Assembly: GCF_032463525.1 (NCBI RefSeq)
Contig: NZ_CP135971.1
Location: forward strand, 4,278,001-4,342,000
DNA from: Pseudomonas sp. DTU_2021_1001937_2_SI_NGA_ILE_001
Lineage (GTDB): Bacteria > Pseudomonadota > Gammaproteobacteria > Pseudomonadales > Pseudomonadaceae
Length of the DNA stretch: 64,000 nt
Direction of reading: 5' to 3'
Shown: piece by piece, positions 1 to 8,200 of the stretch
Position numbering within the stretch: the stretch's first letter is position 1
Layout: every line of letters starts with the position of its first letter
Program-made: the position numbers and the translations under genes
The notes under the pieces: generated by a model
The model's input: only the letters and a program-made list of their open reading frames with translations
Databases searched by the model: none
What the model was told of the DNA's origin: nothing

Positions 1-2
1 CG

Positions 3-353
3 CGCCTGAACCTGGCCGGCGTGGCGCGGGTGCTGGCCGGTGCCGAAGCCTGCGTAGCGGTAGACACCGGTATTGGCCACCTGGCCGCTGCCCTCGACGT
101 GCCCACCGTGTCATTGTTCGGCCCGACCAACCCCGGGCTGACCGGCGCCTATGGCCAGTCGCAGGTGCACCTGGCCAGCGACTGGCCAGCCTGCGCGCCG
201 TGCCTGCAGAAGAAATGCACTTACAAGCCGAGCCCCGACGAGCAGTCGCGGTTCGATTTCCAACGCGAGTGGCCGCCGTGCTTCACTCGCCTGAATCCCG
301 AGCGGGTAGCGAGCCAGTTGGGCGCGCTGTTGCTGGCAAAGGAACCTGGCTGA
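3..353 (+). CDS. waaC: Lipopolysaccharide heptosyltransferase I, C-terminal part (cut by window edge)
   Basis: This is the last 116 residues of a GT9-family heptosyltransferase, which adds the first L-glycero-D-manno-heptose to Kdo of the LPS inner core on the cytoplasmic face of the inner membrane. The reading frame is open from base 3, so the start lies outside the window. The visible part has the GT9 nucleotide-sugar-binding signature (DTGIGHLAAALDVPTVSLFG, followed by a GPTNP turn). The stop codon overlaps the ATG of waaG (TGATG), showing the start of a tightly packed operon. WaaC rather than WaaF is chosen because waaG and waaP follow directly, as in P. aeruginosa; that is synteny from memory. 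Catalytic residues of the N-terminal domain cannot be checked. Confidence 0.88.
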   Translation, partial: RLNLAGVARVLAGAEACVAVDTGIGHLAAALDVPTVSLFGPTNPGLTGAYGQSQVHLASDWPACAPCLQKKCTYKPSPDEQSRFDFQREWPPCFTRLNPERVASQLGALLLAKEPG

Positions 354-1477
354 TGCAACTGGCTTTCGTACTCTACAAATACTTTCCGTTCGGTGGCCTG
401 CAGCGCGACTTCATGCGCATTGCCCTGGAGTGCCAGCAGCGCGGCCACCAGATCCGTGTCTACACCCTGATCTGGGAAGGCGATGTGCCGCCCGGCTTCG
501 AAGTGCTGGTGGCCCCGGTCAAGGCGCTGTTCAACCATCGGCGCAACGAAAAGCTCACCGCCTGGATGCAGGCGGACCTGGCCAAGCGCCCGGTGGATCG
601 GCTGATCGGCTTCAACAAGATGCCCGGCCTGGATGTCTACTACGCCGCTGACGGCTGCTTCGAGGACAAGGCCCAGACCCTGCGCAATCCGCTGTACCGC
701 AAGTGGGGCCGTTACCGGCACTTCGCCGAGTACGAGCGCGCGGTGTTCGCCCCCGAGGCCAGGACCCAGGTGCTGATGATCTCCGAGGTCCAGCAGCCGC
801 TGTTCATCAAGCACTACGGTACGCCGCTGTCGCGCTTTCACCTCTTGCCGCCGGGTATTTCCCAGGACCGTCGCGCGCCGGCCGATGCGCCGCAGATCCG
901 CCAGGCGTTCCGCGAGGAGTTCGGCCTGGGCGCCGACGAGCGCCTGCTGGTGCAGATCGGCTCGGGCTTCAAGACCAAGGGCGTGGACCGCAGCCTCAAG
1001 GCCCTGGCGGCCCTGCCGGCAGCACTGAAGAAGCGTACGCGGCTGTTCGTCATCGGCCAGGACGACCCCAAGGTGTTCCAGCTGCAGAGCAAGGCGCTGG
1101 GGCTGACCGAACAGGTCACCTTCATGAAGGGCCGCAGCGACATCCCGCGTTTCCTGCTCGGCGCCGACCTGCTGATCCACCCGGCCTACAACGAGAACAC
1201 CGGCACGGTCCTGCTCGAAGCCCTGGTCGCCGGCTTGCCGGTGCTGGTCAGCGCGGTGTGCGGCTACGCCCACTACATTGCCGAGGCCGACTGTGGCCTG
1301 GTACTCGATGAGCCGTTCGAGCAGGCGCAGTTCAACCGCTACCTGGCGCAGATGCTCGAAGACGACGCGGCACGGGCGCAGTGGGGGCGCAACGGCCTGG
1401 TCTTCGCCGACAGCGCCGACCTGTACAGCATGCCGCAGCACGCGGCGGACGTGATCCTGGCGGAGCCTCAAGCATGA
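353..1477 (+). CDS. waaG: LPS core glucosyltransferase I
   Basis: A GT4-family (GT-B fold) glycosyltransferase of 374 residues, the usual WaaG length. It adds the first outer-core hexose to heptose II of the LPS core at the inner membrane. The N-terminus (VLYKYFPFGGLQRDF) is the glycine-rich acceptor-side loop typical of WaaG. The C-terminal domain has the GT4 E-x7-E element in NENTGTVLLEALVAGLPVL. The ATG at 353 overlaps the waaC stop by one base and was chosen over the upstream in-frame GTG at 200, which would run through waaC. The 3' end overlaps waaP by four bases (ATGA), implying translational coupling. Confidence 0.95.
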   Translation: MQLAFVLYKYFPFGGLQRDFMRIALECQQRGHQIRVYTLIWEGDVPPGFEVLVAPVKALFNHRRNEKLTAWMQADLAKRPVDRLIGFNKMPGLDVYYAADGCFEDKAQTLRNPLYRKWGRYRHFAEYERAVFAPEARTQVLMISEVQQPLFIKHYGTPLSRFHLLPPGISQDRRAPADAPQIRQAFREEFGLGADERLLVQIGSGFKTKGVDRSLKALAALPAALKKRTRLFVIGQDDPKVFQLQSKALGLTEQVTFMKGRSDIPRFLLGADLLIHPAYNENTGTVLLEALVAGLPVLVSAVCGYAHYIAEADCGLVLDEPFEQAQFNRYLAQMLEDDAARAQWGRNGLVFADSADLYSMPQHAADVILAEPQA

Positions 1478-2280
1478 AGCTGTTCCTAGCCGAACCTTTC
1501 AAGAGCCTGTGGGCCGCACGCGATGCCTTCGCCGAGGTCGAGCAACTGCAGGGCCAGGTGTACCGCGAGCTGGAAGGGCGGCGCACGCTGCGCACCGAAG
1601 TCGACGGGCGCGGTTACTTCGTGAAGATCCACCGTGGCATCGGTTGGGGCGAAGTGGCCAAGAACCTGTTCAGCGCCAAGCTACCGGTGCTGGGTGCCGG
1701 CCAGGAGTTCAAGGCCATCGAGCGCCTGCATCAGGCCGGTGTGCCGACCATGACCGCCGTGGCCTACGGCGAGCGCGGCAACAACCCGGCGGCGCAGCAC
1801 TCGTTCATCATCACCGAGGAACTGGCGCCGACGCTGAGCCTGGAAGACCTGAGCCTGAACTGGCGCAACGAGCCGCCCGAGCCACGCCTCAAGCGCGCGC
1901 TGATCGCCGAGGTGGCGCGTCTGGTCGGCACCATGCACCGCGCCGGGGTCAACCACCGCGACTGCTACATCTGCCATTTCCTGTTGCATACCGACCGCCC
2001 GGTGACGGCGGATGACTTCAGGCTCTCGGTGATCGACCTGCATCGCGCCCAGACCCGCCGCGCCATCACCCCGCGCTGGCGCAACAAGGACCTGGCGGCG
2101 CTGTATTTCTCGGCGCTGGACATCGGCCTGACGCGGCGCGACAAGCTGCGCTTCCTGCGCGGCTACTTCCGCCAGCCGCTGCGCCAGGTGCTGCAGCGTG
2201 AAGCGGCGCTGCTGCGCTGGCTGGAGAAAAAGGCCGACAAACTCTATGAACGCAAGCAACGTTACGGAGATGCACTCTGA
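1474..2280 (+). CDS. waaP: LPS core heptose I kinase WaaP
   Basis: A 268-residue kinase that phosphorylates heptose I of the LPS inner core with ATP in the cytoplasm. In Pseudomonas this phosphorylation is known to be needed for LPS export and viability. The catalytic segment HRDCYICHFLL is the characteristic WaaP variant of the protein-kinase HxD loop, followed by the metal-binding IDLHRA. A lysine in GYFVKIHRG is the likely ATP-contacting lysine. The ATG at 1474 sits inside the waaG stop (ATGA) and is preferred to the upstream in-frame start at 1381. Its stop overlaps the next kinase gene by one base. Confidence 0.95.
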   Translation: MKLFLAEPFKSLWAARDAFAEVEQLQGQVYRELEGRRTLRTEVDGRGYFVKIHRGIGWGEVAKNLFSAKLPVLGAGQEFKAIERLHQAGVPTMTAVAYGERGNNPAAQHSFIITEELAPTLSLEDLSLNWRNEPPEPRLKRALIAEVARLVGTMHRAGVNHRDCYICHFLLHTDRPVTADDFRLSVIDLHRAQTRRAITPRWRNKDLAALYFSALDIGLTRRDKLRFLRGYFRQPLRQVLQREAALLRWLEKKADKLYERKQRYGDAL

Positions 2281-3014
2281 TGGCGGGCTGGAACCTGGCG
2301 CCGGAGTATGCGGCGCTGGCCGATGACTTCGGTTCCCTGGAGGCGGTATTCGCCCTGCAGGGCGAACGACTGACCCGCGACCCGCTGTCCGAGGTGATCC
2401 GCGTCGAACGTGACGGGGTCAGCTACTACGTCAAGCGCTACTTCGGCGCCGGCAAGGGCCTGCGCCGCTACCTTGGCCGACCACGGGTCAAATCCGAATG
2501 GCAGAACCTCAAGCGTTTCGCCAAGTGGGGGATTCCCACCGCCGACGTGGTGGCCTGGGGCCTGGAGCGCAACGGCGTCGCCTACGATCGTGGCGCGATG
2601 ATCACCCGCGAGCTGCCGCGCACCGAAGACCTGTGGGTCATGGCCCAGCGCAAGGACCTACGCCTCGACGACCCGGCCTGGGTCGAGCGCATCAGCCGCC
2701 AGCTGGCCGTGTACACGCGTACCCTGCACGATCACCACTTCACCCATAACGACCTGAAGTGGCGCAACCTGCTGGTCGACGACCAGGACCGCCTGTACCT
2801 GATCGACTGCCCCAACGGCGCGTTCTGGTGGGGCTTCCTGTTGCGCTATCGCATCACCAAGGACCTGGCCTGCCTGGACAAGGTCGCCAAGTACCAGTTA
2901 TCCGCCACTCAGCGTCTGCGCTTCTACCTGCAATACCGCCAGCGCTCGCACCTCAATGCCTCGGACAAGAAGCGCATTCGTCATGTGGTCAGTTTTTTCG
3001 AGGGGCGCGAATGA
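2280..3014 (+). CDS. wapP: LPS core kinase (WapP-like)
   Basis: A 244-residue kinase-fold protein in the position of P. aeruginosa PA5008 (WapP), assigned to phosphorylation of the inner-core heptose region. The ATP-side lysine is in YYVKRYFG, the catalytic loop is THNDLKWRNLL with a canonical Asp and downstream Asn, and the DFG-equivalent is LIDCPNG, so all kinase landmarks are present. The start overlaps the waaP stop (TGATG) and the end overlaps the next gene (ATGA). The sugar position phosphorylated cannot be read from sequence; the name rests on order and motif. Confidence 0.82.
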   Translation: MAGWNLAPEYAALADDFGSLEAVFALQGERLTRDPLSEVIRVERDGVSYYVKRYFGAGKGLRRYLGRPRVKSEWQNLKRFAKWGIPTADVVAWGLERNGVAYDRGAMITRELPRTEDLWVMAQRKDLRLDDPAWVERISRQLAVYTRTLHDHHFTHNDLKWRNLLVDDQDRLYLIDCPNGAFWWGFLLRYRITKDLACLDKVAKYQLSATQRLRFYLQYRQRSHLNASDKKRIRHVVSFFEGRE

Positions 3015-3763
3015 GCCTTTTCATTGCCAGCAGCGAGCAGGCCCTGCTCGAGCGCCATGGACTGGCCGATTTCGAGGCGCTCTGGGCGCTGGATCTCGAC
3101 GCGGTGGATGAACCCAATACCGGGCGCGGTGGCTGGAGCAGCGTCTACCGCCTGGAACTGGAAGGCCAGGGCTTCTACCTCAAGCGGCAGGCCAACTACC
3201 TGACCTACACCCTGCACCGGCCCTTCGGTGAACCGTCGTTCTCCCGCGAGTTTCGCAACATCAGCCGCTACCGCACACTGGGCATTCCGGCGTTGCAGGC
3301 GGTGTTCTATGGCGAGCGCAAGGTCAACGGCGAGCGTCGGGCGATCCTGATGACCCGGGCGCTGGACGGCTGGACCGATCTGGATGCCCTGCTGCTACGC
3401 TGGAGCGAGCTGGCCGAGGCCGCGCGCCTTGCGATTCTCCAGGCCTGTGGGCAACTGGCGCGCACGCTGCATGGGGCAGGGCAGATTCACGGTTGCTTCT
3501 ACCCCAAGCACATCTTTCTTCAGGCCCAGGGCGAAGGCTATGCCGCGCAACTGATCGACCTGGAGAAGACCCGCCCGGCACTGTTCGGCCAGCGCGACCT
3601 GACCAAGGACCTAGAACCGCTGTTTCGCCGTGCGCCGCTCTGGGGCGAGGCTGAGCGGCGCGAGTTCCTGGCCGCTTATCTGCAGGCGCCGCCGCGCAGC
3701 GCGGCGGTCGATGCCTGGCTGCAGCGCCTGAGCCGACGCGGCAAACACAAGCAACGCCACTGA
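3011..3763 (+). CDS. wapQ: InaA/WapQ-type LPS kinase-like protein with altered catalytic loop
   Basis: A 250-residue protein of the InaA/LPS-kinase family at the PA5007 position. The N-terminal lobe has GFYLKRQANYL with the likely ATP lysine. The catalytic loop reads HGCFYPKHIFL: aligned to WaaP (HRDCYICHFLL), the catalytic Asp is replaced by Cys while the flanking His, Tyr and His are kept. From memory E. coli InaA has a similar HGC loop, so this looks like a family trait rather than a mutation. The metal-binding Asp persists in LIDLEKTR. The ATG at 3011 overlaps the wapP stop. It may be an atypical kinase or a pseudokinase of core assembly. Confidence 0.78.
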   Translation: MSLFIASSEQALLERHGLADFEALWALDLDAVDEPNTGRGGWSSVYRLELEGQGFYLKRQANYLTYTLHRPFGEPSFSREFRNISRYRTLGIPALQAVFYGERKVNGERRAILMTRALDGWTDLDALLLRWSELAEAARLAILQACGQLARTLHGAGQIHGCFYPKHIFLQAQGEGYAAQLIDLEKTRPALFGQRDLTKDLEPLFRRAPLWGEAERREFLAAYLQAPPRSAAVDAWLQRLSRRGKHKQRH

Positions 3764-3776
3764 CAGAGAACCGTTG

Positions 3777-5234
3777 ATGCGTCTTTCCGAACTCCAGAAC
3801 GCCGGACGCGCACCGGCACTGCCCTTGACCCTGAGCCTGGCCGACGCGGCCGGCCCTGCCGAACTGCAATTGCTCACCTTGCTGCGTGTGCTGCCAGGCC
3901 AGCGTTACGTCGGTGCCGGGGTGTGGCGCGGGCGGACGGTGCTGGCCAAGCTGCTGGTGGGCAGCAAGGCGTCGCGACACTTCCAGCGTGAGCTGGAGGG
4001 CGTGCGCGCCCTGGCGGCACAAGGCGTCACCACGCCGTTGCTGTTGGCTGACGGCCTGCAAGCGGGCGAGGGCGGCTGGCTGCTGTTCGAGTACCTGGAG
4101 AACGCGGCCAGCCTGGGCGATGCCTGGAAAGCGGTCGAGCACCTGCCGGCCCTGGCGGACCAACAGCAGGCGGTGCTCGCCGAGGCGCTGGGCGCCATCG
4201 CCGGCCTGCACCAGAAAGGCCTGTGGCAGCAGGACCTGCACCTGGACAACCTGCTGCGCCGCGACGACCAGCTGTACTGGATCGACGGGGCCGGCATCGG
4301 CGTGGAGCAGGCCGGTCAGCCGCTGTCGCGGCAAAAGGTGCTGGAAAACCTCGGCGTGTTCTTCGCCCAGTTGCCCAAGCGCTTCGAACCCTTCACCGAA
4401 GAGCTGCTGGTCTGGTACCTGCTGGCCAACGCCGAGCACGCGCTGCCACTGGAGGCCTTGCAGAAACAGATCGACAAGGTGCGCCAGTGGCGCCTGAAGG
4501 ACTTCCTGGCCAAGACCTGCCGGGAATGCAGCCTGTTCAGCGTCGAGGACTCGGCGTCGCGCTTCCAGGCGGTGCGCCGTGACGAAGTGCAGAGCATGCC
4601 GGCGGTGCTCGACCGCGCCGATGAACTGCTCGATGCCGGGCACTTGTACAAGACCGGTGGTGCCGCCAGCGTGGCGCGGGTCGAGGTACAGGGCCGTCCG
4701 CTGGTCATCAAGCGCTACAACATCAAGAACTTCAGCCACTGGCTCAAGCGCTTCTGGCGCCCGAGCCGCGCCTGGCACTCCTGGCGCGAGGGCAACCGCC
4801 TGGCGTTCCTCGACATCGCCACGCCCAAGCCGCTGGCGGTGCGCGAGGAGCGGGTGCTGGGCCTGCGGCGTCGCGCCTACCTGGTCACCGAATACCTGGA
4901 TGGGCCGGACCTGATCGCCAAGTGGGCCCCTTATGTGGCCAACGCCGAAGTGCCGGAGAACGAGCTGGTGGCCCTCGACGAACTGCTCGCCCAGCTGCGC
5001 CGCGAGCGCATCAGCCACGGTGACCTCAAGGGGCATAACCTGTTCTGGCATGACGGGCGTTGGGCATTGATCGATCTGGACGCGCTGTGCCAGCACGGCT
5101 CGGCGGCCAGTTTCGCACCCGCCTACGCCCGCGACCGCGCGCGGCTGTTGCGCAACTGGCCGGCCGACAGCGCGCTGTACCGTCTGCTGGAGCAGCGCAT
5201 TCCCGCTACAGCGGACGAACAGCATCCCGGCTGA
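3777..5234 (+). CDS. Tandem two-domain LPS kinase (PA5006-like)
   Basis: A 485-residue protein with two kinase-fold halves in one chain, in the place of P. aeruginosa PA5006. The first half (about residues 1-240) has the catalytic segment QQDLHLDNLL and a DFG-like IDGAG. The second half (about 270-475) has a lysine in LVIKRYN, the loop SHGDLKGHNLFW and IDLDAL. Both retain the catalytic Asp and the Asn four residues later, so both may be active. It starts 13 bases after the preceding gene; the ATG at 3777 is preferred to the adjacent TTG at 3774. It is the last gene of the first LPS block, since the next gene is on the other strand. Substrates are unknown, presumably core sugars. Confidence 0.8.
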   Translation: MRLSELQNAGRAPALPLTLSLADAAGPAELQLLTLLRVLPGQRYVGAGVWRGRTVLAKLLVGSKASRHFQRELEGVRALAAQGVTTPLLLADGLQAGEGGWLLFEYLENAASLGDAWKAVEHLPALADQQQAVLAEALGAIAGLHQKGLWQQDLHLDNLLRRDDQLYWIDGAGIGVEQAGQPLSRQKVLENLGVFFAQLPKRFEPFTEELLVWYLLANAEHALPLEALQKQIDKVRQWRLKDFLAKTCRECSLFSVEDSASRFQAVRRDEVQSMPAVLDRADELLDAGHLYKTGGAASVARVEVQGRPLVIKRYNIKNFSHWLKRFWRPSRAWHSWREGNRLAFLDIATPKPLAVREERVLGLRRRAYLVTEYLDGPDLIAKWAPYVANAEVPENELVALDELLAQLRRERISHGDLKGHNLFWHDGRWALIDLDALCQHGSAASFAPAYARDRARLLRNWPADSALYRLLEQRIPATADEQHPG

Positions 5235-5249
5235 AGCCACCCACACAGA

Positions 5250-5271
5250 GGTCAGCGCAGGCTAGCTGACC
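5250..5271. terminator. Weak hairpin between convergent genes
   Basis: The arms GGTCAGC and GCTGACC (7 bp, 8-base loop) overlap the stop codon of the giant toxin gene, just after the tandem kinase gene. There is no clear T-run, so a role in termination for the converging transcripts is only possible. Confidence 0.35.
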
Positions 5272-8200
5272 TGAGTCATGTTCATCCGCTCCAGGGCTCT
5301 GACCAGCGTGGGCAGGTCCTCGAATGGCTGCAGGTGAATGCGCCGCCAGCGTTGACGGTCGACGTATAGCCGCCCCTCGGCATTGCGCAGCACGGGGGTG
5401 CGCTCGATCTGATTGCGCCGCGAGCGATGAACGATGACCGAACCGCCGTCTTCGGCGCTCTCGATCGTGAACAGCCCAGGCCGGTACAGCTGGCGCTCCA
5501 CCGGGCTGCCCTGGAAGTCGAGCAGCAGCTCGTCGCCGAGGTTGACCGGACCATGAGCGGTGGGCAGGCCAAGGGCGAAGTCGTTGCGCACGAAGGCCCG
5601 GTGCCCGCCCAGCTCGTCGCCCGCCAGGCGCCCTGGGTCGCCGGCAGGTCCGAAATGTTCCCCTGGCGGCAGGTCATACACCCTCAGGCTGATGCCCTGC
5701 TCCAGATCCGCCAGGCCGGGTATGCCGGTTTCGAAGCGGTTGGCGTGGGTTTCTCCGACCAGTGCGATCCAGTGATGCGCGCCTGCCAGTTCCTGATGCC
5801 GGCGCAGGGTGCGTGAAGCAAAGAAGTTCATCATCCGCAGCCGGTCGTGGCGGCTGCCGTTCTGCAGGTTTCTCAAGTAGTAGCTGGGCATGCAGTCCAG
5901 CGCCCGCACCTCGATACCGTGTTCGCGCGCCTTGACCACCAGTTGCTCGAATGTGTACACGCCCGCCGGGTCGGTGAAGAAACCTCGGTCCATCTGCTTG
6001 AGATAGTGCAGCAGGCGCTTACTCATCAGGCCCTTGTCGAAGAACAGGTCCAGGTCGAGCTGATGCATGTCGGTCTGCAGGTGTTCCAGGTACAGGGTCT
6101 TGACCTCGCGCCGTGCCAGGTGCGGCAGATTGTCGATGATGAACTGCTTGCTGGCGATGGAGCTGTGGTATTCGCCTATCACCAGGCCTGAGGTCTGTTC
6201 ATACAGGCGGTCGATCAGCTCGGCGTGTGTGTCGAGTCCCGAAATATCGGGCAGTGTCGGTCGCGGTGGCAGGGGCATCTCGCTCAACGTGCGGGCATCG
6301 CGCTGCAGCCGGGCGCGTAGCGTGAAGAACAGCCGACGTGCCGGGCGCAGGCTGTCCTTGTCCAGGCTGTAGAGCAGGTGCAGGCCACGATGTTCGAAGA
6401 ACGCCAGTTCGTGGGCTGCGTCCAGATGCTCCGTCGGCATCTGGTACAGCGGGTCGGCCAGGGAGCGTTGCAAGGCCGTCGGTTCGCCAGAGGTCGGCCA
6501 GTCGGCCGCCGCTGCACGTCGCCAGTGGCCAGCCTCGTCCAGCTCGAAGCCGTGCGGGCCCGGTTGGTCGAGCAGGGCGCGGCTCAGGGCGGGCGTCGGC
6601 CGTGCGGTGCTGGCCCGGTACTCCTGGCGACGCAGCAATTGCGCCAGGGCGAGATCCAGTTTTTCCGGCTTCTGGGCCGGCACGCTGGTTTCGCTGGCCG
6701 TGGTGGCGCGCCTGACCCTCGGGTTGGGCATCTCCAGGCGGAAGTCGCCCAGGCTGGCGGGCGGCTCGGCGGCGGCCTCCGGCAGGTCGCGCAGGATACG
6801 CACGGGCTGCTGAGCGGCGACATCTTCGACGCGAACGCTCACCGCGCCGTGCAGTTCGGCGATGCCCGGGACCCCGCGATGAGTGTTGGCGTGGCGCTGT
6901 TCGAGCAGCGCCACCCAGCGGCGTGCCGGAGCCTGCGCGGTGTCGGCGGCAATGATGCGCGAGCCGAAGAACACCGCCATCTTCTGCGCCGCGGTTGGGT
7001 CGTCTGCCGGCAGCGGCGCGGTGCTGTCGAGGAAGTCGTAGCTCACCGAAGAGTTCAAGGGACGGACTTCGATGCCGTGGCGGTGCGCGGCCTTGATCAC
7101 GTGGTAGTAATCATGTTTGTGGTCCAGGCCATTGATCAGGGCGCCCTGGTTCAGGCTGTCGAGGTGCTCCTTGATCTCGGCCGAACCGCCCCGCGAGCGG
7201 CTGCCCAGCTTGTGGTACTTGCGCAGCTTGTCCACATGCAGGTCGGTGAACAGGTGTTCGAGGTAGAGAATTTCGACGTTCTGTTCGGCCAGGCGCGGCA
7301 TGTGGTCGATCAGGAACTGCTTGCTGGCCACCGACTGCAGGCGCTCGCTGACCACCATGCCCTGGCTGCGATCGAACACCGCCTTGATCAGGTCGTCGGG
7401 TGTCATCGCTTCTTGCAGTGCCGGCAGGTCGGCCTTGGCCGCCAGGCTGGCCTGCTGGAAAAAGTTCTCGGCGTCCTTGCGCAGGGTTTCGCGCAGCCCG
7501 GCATAGACTTCGCGACCCTCCCTGAGCAGGGGCGCGAAGAACTCCGCCGACAGCGGCAGGCCAACATCCACGGGTGGCACCCAGTTGCGAATGGCAATGC
7601 CCATGACCTGCGGCTTCCACTGCTCGCCCAGTTCATAGGCCGTCGTCGCGGCAGACGAGGTTGACGCGGTTGTCGGCGTGGTCGGCTCGTTCTCGAGTCG
7701 TTCGAAGCGGTGCCCGCCACCGCCGCGTAGGCCCCGGATATCCACGACCTGCCACTGGCCGTCGGCATTCAGGCGCACCGGCTGCTTGCCATAGAAGGCG
7801 AAGGGGTTGGCCGGGTCGATGATCTGCCACAGGCGCTGGCCCGCGTCGTACTGCACCTCGTAGACGCGCCCGTCGAGGGGAATGTAGTGATGCCCGTCTA
7901 TCCGTGTGACGCCGCGGGCGTGGCCGCTGGCGATCGCTTCGAAGCCATCCAGCGAGCGCTGGCTGGCATAGGCCGGGTTGGCCTGGGGCGTCGAGACCCC
8001 GGCCAGGCCTGGGTGCGGTTGGGCAACGCCCTTGCGGACACCCAGCAGCAGTTTCTGCGCGTCATGCGCCGCGTTGTCGAGGACCGGGCCGAGCGTCGCT
8101 TCGATGCGTGCCACCGTGGCGGCCTGGGCCTGCCTGAGCGAAGTCATCGCCGGATTGTGTCCGCCGCGGTCGGCCAATTCATGCAGCAAGCCACCGAAAC

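Noticed and set aside
3324-5246. 640-codon open frame on the reverse strand opposite the LPS kinases
   Set aside because: It is antisense to two genes with clear kinase motifs; its composition is repetitive Gln/Ala/Leu/Arg, typical of a high-GC shadow frame.
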